Part shown: positions 1 to 5,294 of the stretch, piece after piece
Layout of the letters: every line of letters begins with the position of its first letter
Position numbering within the stretch: the stretch's first letter is position 1
Assembly: GCA_002469805.1 (NCBI GenBank)
Contig: DKNW01000112.1
Coordinates: forward strand, 1-5,294
Direction of reading: 5' to 3'
DNA: 5,294 bases
From: Rhodobiaceae bacterium UBA7378
Lineage (GTDB): Bacteria > Pseudomonadota > Alphaproteobacteria > RS24
The notes under the pieces: model-generated
What the model was told of the DNA's origin: nothing
What the model saw: the letters and a program-made list of their open reading frames with translations, nothing else
The model's database searches: none
Made by a program: the position numbers and the translations under genes

Positions 1-1710
1 ACGACGCGGATTGCGCTCGGCCTGGAAGGCACGCTGGATAGTGGGCTTGACTATAATCTGTCAGCCCTCTCGACACAGGCGCATGGCGAAAACAGAACCA
101 ATGACACCATTGCCGAAAACTGGTCGCTGGCCCTGCGCGGGTTTGGTGGTCCGGACTGTATCGGCAACACACCCGGTGCAAATGGGTGCCAGTTCTACAA
201 TCCGTTCTCGAACGCTATTGAAAGCCCGCTTCAAAAAGGTACCGAAGGTTTCGTGAACCCAGACTACGATCCAGCACTGGCGAACTCGCCAGAATTGCGC
301 GAATGGATGACCGAAGCTGTCGGGTCAAAAACAGACTCGACACTCAGCCTGGTTGATGCAGTTGTTTCCGGCGAAGCCAACGTGCGCGGCACGGATATCG
401 GCTGGGCTGCGGGCTTGCAATCGCGGCGCGAGGAATATGTCGTCAAACCATTTGAAGGCAGCAACCTCGACATCAACCCGTGTCAGACCGAGGCCGAGAA
501 CGAGGCATGACGGGCGGCGGGCAGCGACAGCGCGACGTTCTGTAATGCTGGCACACCAGGCGATGTCTCCGATGATTATGAAGGCTCAGGCCGGTTTATC
601 TTCTTGGCCGGAGCCACCCCGTTTGACGATGCACAGACTATCAATGCTGCATTTGTTGAGCTGGCCCTGCCGTTGGCAGATAATCTGGAAACCCAGATCT
701 CGGCCCGCTATGAGGATTATGGTGGCGATACTGGTTCCAGTTTCGACCCAAAAATCGCGGTGCGGCTGGAAGCCAGCGATGCATGGACCTTGCGGGGTTC
801 AGCCTCGACCACTTTCCGTGGCCCGACCTTGAACCAGTTGGGTGGACGCTCCACTACGCTGTCATTTGTCGGCCCTACTGGCACCTTTAAAGCCGTTGAC
901 ACATTCGGCACCGAGGACCTTGATCCGGAAAGTGCCACTACCGCCAATCTGGGGGCTATTTTCACTCGTGACGATTTCGCCATGGGCAAAGGAAGTCTCA
1001 CAGTTTCGGTAGATTACTGGCGCTTTGACTTTGAAGACCCGATTATCAAGGAAGACTTTAACTCCCTGATTGCGTTGGCATTCCCCGGCGGTACATTGGA
1101 CCCAAGCTCGCCCTATGCAAGCCGGTTCAATCTCGCGGGCGACGGCACGTCTTCATCCGACATCCAGCGTATCAAGGTAAATATGATTAACGGGCCTGAT
1201 ATCGACACAGACGGTATTGATGTCGCCGTGATGTACGAAACCGATGCTGGCCCTGGCACACTGACCTATACAGGCCAGTTAACCCAAACCTTGAGCTATG
1301 ATGTTGGCGCTTCGGAATTGGGCTCAGGCTTTGACGCGTTGGGTACCTTGAACGATAATGTCGCCTATTTGCGGCCGGTCGTTGAATTGAAGGGCAAATT
1401 GGGCGTCAAATACGAGCGCGGCGACAATACCTATAATCTGGTCGCTAATTACACCGGCGACTATGAAGACAACCCGCCAAACGCTTCAGCGCCCAATTCT
1501 GGATTTGGTCCGCGTGATATCGACGACCACATAACCTTCGATATGCACTACAACACGTCGATCAATAACGGCAATAGTGCCGTGTGGCTGTCGATTTATA
1601 ATCTGACCGATGAAGACCCGCCCTATGCGCGGCTCGACCTCAATTACGATCCCTACACGCATAACCCCTTCGGACGCATGATTAAGCTGGGCTTACGCCA
1701 TAGCTTCTGA
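1..1710 (+). pseudogene. TonB-dependent outer-membrane receptor, C-terminal part, interrupted by an in-frame TGA
   Basis: This is the beta-barrel part of a TonB-dependent receptor, an outer-membrane protein that takes up large or scarce nutrients with energy from TonB-ExbB-ExbD. The signal peptide and plug lie upstream of the window. Frame 1 is open from base 1 to the TGA at 1708-1710 except for one TGA at 508-510. Receptor-like sequence lies on both sides with no frame change. Visible hallmarks are a GPDC...NGCQFYNPFSN loop with Cys codons at 157 and 187, an FDPK...LRGSASTTFRGPTLNQL block at about 742-840, DYWRFDFEDPI near 1012, YNLTDEDPP near 1600, and a C-terminal strand ending in Phe (RMIKLGLRHSF) as expected for barrel assembly. 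The 399 codons after the stop have no ribosome binding site or export signal, so an independently started product would not reach the outer membrane. The substrate cannot be told. The family call is firm. Whether the gene is dead, recoded or carries a base-call error is open. Confidence 0.9.
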
Positions 1711-1735
1711 TTTTCCGACGGAACAATGATTAGAC

Positions 1736-1765
1736 GGGCGGCCTTTCGGTCGCCCTTCTTTTTTT
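1736..1765 (+). terminator. Rho-independent terminator of the receptor gene
   Basis: An 8-bp GC-rich stem (GGGCGGCC with GGTCGCCC, one G-U pair) closes a TTTC tetraloop and is followed by a T-rich run, TTCTTTTTTT. It begins 25 bp after the receptor stop codon. On the plus strand this is a textbook intrinsic terminator. Read on the minus strand, the hairpin is preceded by an A-run and is not followed by Ts, so it should be weak for the converging carbonic anhydrase transcript. Confidence 0.88.
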
Positions 1766-1788
1766 GGCGATTTTTCTGGGCATGTGTT

Positions 1789-2436
1789 TCAGGCGGGTTC
1801 GAAGCTGTCGCTATCCGGCTGGTAAACCAATAACACGCCGGTGCCAAAATCAAACCACGCCCCATGCACCTGCAAAGAGCCAGCGGCAACCGCATCAGCC
1901 ACAAAGGGAAAACACAACAAATTCTGTAGAGATTGCACAACACTGCGGCGGCTCAGTTCATCAGCATCGAACGGTTTTCCCTGCGCTACCAAAACATCAT
2001 AGGCCGGGCGCATAAGCTCCAACCATTGACCGACTAGCGGCAGGTCAAGCGCCGCGCCAATCTGCCCACTCTGACACATATCATGGCATCCCTGGACACC
2101 ACCGCATTGCGCGTGCCCCAGCACGACAAGATGGCGAACCTTCAAAGCCCGGACCCCATACTCGACAGCCGCCGATGTGCCATGCGCGTCACCGCTTTGC
2201 GTGAGTGGCGGCACAAAATTAGCGATATTGCGATGCACGAACATGTCGCCAGCTTCAGCGCCAAAAATATCGGTAGGCTGAACGCGACTATCGCTACACG
2301 AAATCATCATGAAATCAGGTGCCTGACCTTCACGCGCCAAACGAGACAATTCAGCCGCACGATCGGGAAATTTGCTTTCTTTCCAGACTCGATAGCGTTG
2401 CAATAAGGGCTTAGGTATCGGCGTAATCTCGGTCAT
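1789..2436 (-). CDS. Beta-class carbonic anhydrase
   Basis: This 215-residue cytoplasmic zinc enzyme should interconvert CO2 and bicarbonate, supplying bicarbonate to carboxylases and helping with pH balance. The beta-class signature is complete. CSDSR at 47-51 gives the zinc ligand Cys47 and the Asp49-Arg51 catalytic dyad. GHAQCGG at 107-113 gives zinc ligands His108 and Cys111. The stretch VHRNIANFVPP at 67-77 and the SAAVEYGV helix at 88-95 are also typical, and the length is normal for bacterial members. The ATG at 2434-2436 is preceded by AGGTG with a short spacer, which supports this start. It lies 77 bp downstream of the small membrane protein gene on the same strand, so co-transcription is possible, although a TTGACA box in the gap suggests a promoter of its own. 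It converges with the receptor gene, leaving 78 bp between their stops. The family is certain; the subclass and symbol (can/cynT type) are not assigned. Confidence 0.95.
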   Translation of the reverse strand: MTEITPIPKPLLQRYRVWKESKFPDRAAELSRLAREGQAPDFMMISCSDSRVQPTDIFGAEAGDMFVHRNIANFVPPLTQSGDAHGTSAAVEYGVRALKVRHLVVLGHAQCGGVQGCHDMCQSGQIGAALDLPLVGQWLELMRPAYDVLVAQGKPFDADELSRRSVVQSLQNLLCFPFVADAVAAGSLQVHGAWFDFGTGVLLVYQPDSDSFEPA

Positions 2437-2455
2437 GTTTCACCTGAAGTTTTGC

Positions 2456-2485
2456 ATAAGGTAACAAGCACCGTGATTCTGTCAA
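2456..2485 (-). promoter_or_regulatory. Candidate promoter for the carbonic anhydrase gene
   Basis: A perfect TTGACA (-35 consensus) lies on the minus strand at 2485-2480. The best -10 candidates are the overlapping CCTTAT/TTATGC hexamers 18-20 bp further on, about 20 bp before the carbonic anhydrase ATG. The -35 is good, but the -10 is poor and the spacing is long. This is a guess based on one strong box in a 77-bp gap. Confidence 0.3.
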
Positions 2486-2513
2486 TCGACCGGGCGGGGT
2501 CTGCGTCTGGACC

Positions 2514-2741
2514 TCAAAATCCAAAAACAACTTTTGAAAAGCCAAGCGTAAACATTGGCAGCTGCAACCCAAAATTCGTCAAAATCGCGCGATCCTTCGA
2601 TAGATAACCTGCAACTGTCCAGCCAACGGCTCCGACACCATGCAGCGCAATGTTCACCGGATAAATGTTTAAATTCGTCAGCAAAATGCCACTGAGCACA
2701 CAAAACGTGCTCGCCCATTTAATGCGCTCAATCGTACTCAT
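2514..2741 (-). CDS. Small three-helix membrane protein of unknown function
   Basis: This predicted 75-residue inner-membrane protein consists almost entirely of three hydrophobic segments, at about residues 8-28, 31-48 and 53-71. A short charged turn, SKDRA (48-52), separates the second and third. Asn-Ile-Tyr-Pro (25-28) lies at the end of the first helix. The pattern recalls small uncharacterised proteobacterial membrane proteins of the DUF6552 type, but that is from memory and not searched. I chose the ATG at 2739-2741 because AGGAG lies six bases upstream. The adjacent GTG at 2742-2744 would leave only three bases. The gene starts nine bases after the acetyltransferase stop, so the two are almost surely translated from one message. 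No catalytic motif is visible and no function is proposed. That it is a real gene rests on the strong ribosome binding site, coherent topology and tight coupling. Confidence 0.75.
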   Translation of the reverse strand: MSTIERIKWASTFCVLSGILLTNLNIYPVNIALHGVGAVGWTVAGYLSKDRAILTNFGLQLPMFTLGFSKVVFGF

Positions 2742-2747
2742 CACCGA

Positions 2748-2752
2748 CTCCT
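2748..2752 (-). promoter_or_regulatory. Ribosome binding site AGGAG overlapping the upstream stop codon
   Basis: The minus strand reads TAGGAG, in which TAG (2753-2751) is the acetyltransferase stop and AGGAG is the Shine-Dalgarno sequence of the small membrane protein. The six-base spacer to the ATG at 2741 decides that start over the in-frame GTG just before it. Ribosomes finishing the acetyltransferase would stop directly on the next gene's binding site, a classic arrangement for translational coupling. Confidence 0.75.
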
Positions 2753-3317
2753 ATGTTTCATTGATGTGTGAGAAATTTTCAAAATCCGCCGCCCGCATGC
2801 GGTACAACACATGCCGCCGCAATCGATCACCGGCTGCAAGTGCCGGATGATCAAAATCGTCTTCGGGTCGGTGGTGCATGCCAATTTTTTGCATCACTCG
2901 AATGGACGCGATATTGCTTTTCGCCGTGAACGACACAATCTCTTCCAAGCCCAGCTCGCCAAAACCAAATGCCAATGCGGCCCGCGCACCTTCCGGCGCA
3001 AGCCCGCGTCCCCAGACCTGTGGCATCAGCCGCCAGCCGATCTCGACAGCGGGTGTAAACGGCGCGGCGAAATCAGCCGTCAGCAAGCCGATAAACCCAG
3101 CAAACGCTCCTGTATCTGCCAGAAAAACCGTTTCGAGGCCAAAACCATGGGCCGCGCGATGCGCCATCACCCGCGCAATAAAGGCGTCGGTCGCCGCATG
3201 ATCCAGCGTTGACGGAAAATACTGCATCACCTGCGGATCGTTATTCAGCGCATAAAAATGCGGCGCGTGCCGCGTTTCCATCGCTTCAAAAATCAGTCGG
3301 GGGCTGGACGCAATCAT
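2751..3317 (-). CDS. GNAT-family N-acetyltransferase, RimJ/RimL-like
   Basis: This 188-residue protein should transfer an acetyl group from acetyl-CoA to an amine; the acceptor cannot be told from sequence. The N-terminus (SPRLIFEAMETRHAPHFYALNNDPQVMQYFP, residues 5-35) has the standard opening of the Acetyltransf_3 group. Motif A is clear at about 92-115: EIGWRLMPQVWGRGLAPEGARAAL, with the acetyl-CoA pyrophosphate loop as Q100-x-x-G103-x-G105. Motif B follows as SNIASIRVMQKIGM (134-147). Together these match the group containing the ribosomal-protein acetyltransferases RimJ/RimL and many small-molecule or antibiotic acetyltransferases. The ATG at 3315-3317 gives the expected short lead into the RL motif, but no good Shine-Dalgarno sequence precedes it. 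It is the first gene of a coupled pair with the small membrane protein. The family is firm; the substrate is unknown. Confidence 0.93.
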   Translation of the reverse strand: MIASSPRLIFEAMETRHAPHFYALNNDPQVMQYFPSTLDHAATDAFIARVMAHRAAHGFGLETVFLADTGAFAGFIGLLTADFAAPFTPAVEIGWRLMPQVWGRGLAPEGARAALAFGFGELGLEEIVSFTAKSNIASIRVMQKIGMHHRPEDDFDHPALAAGDRLRRHVLYRMRAADFENFSHINET

Positions 3318-3414
3318 CTAATGCGATGATACATGATCAAGCTATACTTCGGCTAGCACTGCGTCGAACCTGATATCGGGATTTTGGCAGGCGCGTTTGA
3401 CCAGTTGACACAAA

Positions 3415-3429
3415 TTAGCGATGCGCTAA
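3415..3429. promoter_or_regulatory. Perfect palindrome, possible operator in the acetyltransferase leader
   Basis: TTAGCG and CGCTAA form perfect 6-bp arms around a central ATG triplet, giving a 15-bp inverted repeat. It lies 17 bp downstream of a TATAAT box on the minus strand, so it would fall near the start of a transcript leading to the acetyltransferase gene. Position and symmetry fit a repressor site or a small RNA hairpin. No regulator is encoded in the window, and I do not recognise the motif. Confidence 0.3.
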
Positions 3430-3446
3430 GTGAGCAATCAAAGTCC

Positions 3447-3452
3447 ATTATA
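3447..3452 (-). promoter_or_regulatory. Candidate -10 box (TATAAT) for the acetyltransferase operon
   Basis: A perfect TATAAT lies on the minus strand 129 bp before the acetyltransferase ATG. No TTGACA-like -35 is found 16-18 bp upstream and there is no extended -10 TG, so the call rests on one hexamer and its orientation. If used, it gives a leader of roughly 120 bases that includes the palindrome at 3415-3429. Confidence 0.3.
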
Positions 3453-3705
3453 CGCCTAGTTTTGCCTTTTTACTGCTGATCTCATCTGCTATGCAGCGAC
3501 CAGAAAGCCAACCCCAGAGGCACCTAGATGAAGCAACAAGGCGCGTTGACAATCGGTTGGCAAAAATCGTTCTAGACAGCCAAAAACCTGGTCGCAGAGG
3601 TTCAAAGCACCCGCCAATTGCAGTGGTTGGCGTTGGTGCGCCTTCGCGCAAAAGAGCACATGATTTTAAAAATATTGATCGCAAAGAGGGATGCGCCAAA
3701 GCTTA

Positions 3706-3742
3706 CCCGTCTTACCGCCCCTGCCTTACCGCCCCTGCCTTA
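3706..3742 (-). repeat. 14-bp tandem repeat carrying serial TAA stops after the helicase gene
   Basis: Read on the minus strand, TAAGGCAGGGGCGG occurs twice without mismatch (3742-3729 and 3728-3715), followed by a shorter degenerate copy, TAAGACGGG (3714-3706). The first TAA is the helicase stop codon. Because 14 is not a multiple of three, the three TAAs fall in three different reading frames. The sense strand is G-rich, with several GG and GGGG runs. A short duplication by replication slippage is the simplest origin. Confidence 0.85.
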
Positions 3743-5209
3743 ACGACCGGATTTCTCGGAATTTCGGCTGCTCTGCTGATTTTTGTTCCGATTGCGCGCT
3801 GGGCCGCGCGGCGGATTTTTATTACCGGACTTTTTGCGACGCGGGGCGCCCTGCCCGTCCGCTGAAGCATCATCGCCGCGATGGCCTTGTTTGGACTTTC
3901 TTGGCTCGGTTTTTTTACCCTCGAATCTGGTCGATTCATGCTTCTTGGCATCACCGCGCCGCCGCGATTTCGGCGAACGGCGTTCACCATCATCCTTGCG
4001 GTCAGTATTTTTTGCTGGTTTTCCTGATGCGTATTCTGGGGGCTTCGCGGCGGCCTTCATCGGGTCATAACTATCATCATCAATATCCCCGGCCTTCACA
4101 TTCTCAATCGGTAGTTTGGCCTTAATGAGCCTCTCAATATCGCGCAGAAACTTCTGCTCTTCGGGCGCGCATAACGTAATGGCCCTTCCCTCGCGCCCCG
4201 CGCGCGCCGTGCGGCCAATCCGGTGAACATAAGCCTCCGGTGTCGTCGGTACGTCATAATTTACCACCAGAGAAACATCGGGAATATCAATGCCGCGCGC
4301 CGCAATATCAGTAGCAATTAGAATATGCTCCTCGCCCTTGCGAAACGCCTCCAGCGTACGCTGGCGTTGGTTTTGACTTTTATTGCCATGAATGGCCGAA
4401 GCGACAACTTTTTGCTTCGACAAATATTTCACCAATTGGTCAGCACCGTGTTTGGTACGGGTGAAAATAATCGTGCGGAACTGGTTTGCTAGCGCCTGAA
4501 CAAGAAAGGGGCGCTTGGCGGGTTTCTCCATAAGCATCACGGCTTGTTCAATTCGTTCAACCGGTGTGGAGGCAGGTGCAACGGCAACGTCTTTTGGGTT
4601 ATTCAATAATTCTGCCGCCAGCGCGCGTATCGGTTTGGGCATGGTGGCCGACAATAAAACCGTCTGGCTTGTGCGCGGCGTCCTTTTGGCAATGCGGCGA
4701 ATGGCCGGGAAAAAACCCAGATCCAGCATCTGGTCGGCTTCGTCGAGAATAAGTGTCTCGGTATGGTCGAGCGATAGATTGCCCGATTTCAAATGGTCTT
4801 CGAGACGACCCGGCGTCGCCACCAAAATATCCAACCCTTGATTGAGCCGCTGGATCTGCTTGGGGTATTTCATCCCGCCAACAACACACGCGCGTTGGTG
4901 ATAAATATGCTTGCCGTATTTCTCAATATTGTCGTCAATCTGTTTGGCAAGTTCGCGCGTCGGCACAATAATCAGCGTGCTACAATGCTTGGGCTTGGCT
5001 TTGTGCTGATTGCCTTTCAGTCGCTCCAATATGGGCAACACAAAAGCCGCGGTTTTACCCGTGCCGGTCTGCGCAATAGCGACAATGTCGCCGCCCTGCA
5101 GCATAAGCGGAATAACTTTTTCCTGAATCGGCGTCGGACTTTCATAACCGCCTTTTTCAACCGCTTTGGTCAACTGGCTTGAAAGCCCCAATTGGGCAAA
5201 TTTTGACAT
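3740..5209 (-). CDS. rhlE: RhlE-type DEAD-box ATP-dependent RNA helicase
   Basis: This 489-residue cytoplasmic protein should unwind short RNA duplexes using ATP; RhlE proteins act in ribosome maturation, RNA turnover and cold adaptation. All core motifs are present: Q motif GYESPTPIQ (21-29) with upstream Phe4, Walker A AQTGTGKT (46-53), PTRELA (83-88), TPGR (132-135), DEAD (156-159), SAT (187-189), IIFTRT (247-252), ATDIAARGID (299-308) and HRIGRTARAG (329-338). FTRTKHGADQL and the HGNKSQ stretch (274-279) point to RhlE rather than SrmB, CsdA or RhlB. From about residue 385 the tail is rich in Lys, Arg, Ser and Asn and looks disordered, as is usual for RhlE, where it likely binds RNA. The ATG at 5207-5209 opens with the typical short lead before the Q motif and has AGGA six bases upstream. 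It appears to be a single-gene unit. No strong promoter is visible in the 85 bp to the window edge. Confidence 0.94.
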   Translation of the reverse strand: MSKFAQLGLSSQLTKAVEKGGYESPTPIQEKVIPLMLQGGDIVAIAQTGTGKTAAFVLPILERLKGNQHKAKPKHCSTLIIVPTRELAKQIDDNIEKYGKHIYHQRACVVGGMKYPKQIQRLNQGLDILVATPGRLEDHLKSGNLSLDHTETLILDEADQMLDLGFFPAIRRIAKRTPRTSQTVLLSATMPKPIRALAAELLNNPKDVAVAPASTPVERIEQAVMLMEKPAKRPFLVQALANQFRTIIFTRTKHGADQLVKYLSKQKVVASAIHGNKSQNQRQRTLEAFRKGEEHILIATDIAARGIDIPDVSLVVNYDVPTTPEAYVHRIGRTARAGREGRAITLCAPEEQKFLRDIERLIKAKLPIENVKAGDIDDDSYDPMKAAAKPPEYASGKPAKNTDRKDDGERRSPKSRRRGDAKKHESTRFEGKKTEPRKSKQGHRGDDASADGQGAPRRKKSGNKNPPRGPARNRNKNQQSSRNSEKSGR

Positions 5210-5215
5210 ATAAAA

Positions 5216-5219
5216 TCCT
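5216..5219 (-). promoter_or_regulatory. Ribosome binding site of the helicase gene
   Basis: AGGA on the minus strand lies six bases before the helicase ATG at 5209, supporting that start. The remaining sequence to the window edge has a possible TTGCTA box but no matching -10, so no promoter is called. Confidence 0.55.
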
Positions 5220-5294
5220 GTCTGTGGTCGCTGAAAATGCTGACCAGAAACAAGGAAATAGCAATTTCGGATTTGGTAGCGGAGGAGGGACTCG

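Larger units (their letters stand above)
3318..3739. other. Intergenic region between the helicase and acetyltransferase genes, no convincing gene
   Basis: These 422 bases contain open frames on both strands (3448-3699 minus and 3491-3865 plus), but neither has a ribosome binding site, a recognisable domain or a clear coding bias, and the plus frame runs into the antisense of the helicase gene. What can be seen is a stop-bearing tandem repeat next to the helicase, a weak hairpin on the minus strand (arms 3598-3602 and 3585-3589, followed by only a few Ts) that might slow transcription after the helicase, a TATAAT box at 3447-3452 (minus), and a 15-bp palindrome at 3415-3429. No tRNA or other RNA gene was recognised. 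The region most likely holds the helicase 3' end and the leader of the acetyltransferase operon. Confidence 0.6.

Noticed and set aside
508..560. Selenocysteine recoding of the receptor TGA
   Set aside because: No convincing SECIS-like hairpin is seen just after the TGA, and TonB-dependent receptors are not known as selenoproteins. A plain nonsense change is simpler.
353..832. An open frame on the plus strand crossing the receptor TGA in another frame
   Set aside because: Its translation is rich in Arg, Met and Pro with no domain, while the receptor frame on the same bases shows clear family motifs.
604..1710. A separate gene starting at TTG 604
   Set aside because: The TTG has no ribosome binding site, and the sequence before it is receptor in the same frame. 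It is the distal part of the interrupted receptor, not an independent gene.
3318..3331. Leaderless transcript for the acetyltransferase from a TATCAT box 8 bp before its ATG
   Set aside because: The spacing would suit a leaderless message and the gene lacks a good ribosome binding site, but no -35 box is present and a better -10 (TATAAT) lies upstream. Too weak to annotate.
3405..3432. Plus-strand promoter starting with TTGACA at 3405
   Set aside because: The -10 position holds only TAAGTG, and no plus-strand gene follows.
3585..3602. Minus-strand terminator for the helicase
   Set aside because: The stem is only 5 bp with an 8-base loop and only a few Ts after it. It is mentioned in the gap entry but not called as a terminator.
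3448..3865. Open frames on both strands in the helicase-acetyltransferase gap
   Set aside because: They have no ribosome binding site, no recognisable domain and no coding bias, and the plus-strand frame extends into the antisense of the helicase tail.

Overview
The window looks like ordinary chromosomal DNA from a Gram-negative bacterium, most likely an alphaproteobacterium and perhaps a marine sphingomonad relative. This rests on the style of the TonB-dependent receptor (paired-Cys surface loops, terminal Phe), an RhlE-type DEAD-box helicase with a long basic tail, and moderate G+C. The taxonomy is inferred from protein style, not from a search.

Layout: positions 1-1710 (+) hold the C-terminal part of a TonB-dependent outer-membrane receptor whose 5' end lies outside the window. 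Its frame is open and receptor-like from base 1 to the stop at 1708-1710, except for one in-frame TGA at 508-510, so it is annotated as a broken gene. A rho-independent terminator (1736-1765) follows it. All other genes are on the minus strand and converge on the receptor. Read in their own direction they are an RhlE-type RNA helicase (5209-3740), a 422-bp gap without a convincing gene, a GNAT acetyltransferase (3317-2751), a 75-residue three-helix membrane protein (2741-2514) and a beta-class carbonic anhydrase (2436-1789).

The acetyltransferase and small membrane protein form a tight pair: the first gene's TAG stop overlaps the AGGAG ribosome binding site of the second. The carbonic anhydrase lies 77 bp further on and may be co-transcribed or have its own promoter. 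The helicase looks like a separate unit. Its stop codon is the first of three TAAs in a 14-bp G-rich tandem repeat, which places a stop in every reading frame.

I see no mobile element, CRISPR array, RNA gene or defence cassette, and no convincing new system. The points most worth a second look are the lone nonsense codon in the receptor, the stop-bearing repeat after the helicase, and a perfect palindrome beside a TATAAT box upstream of the acetyltransferase.
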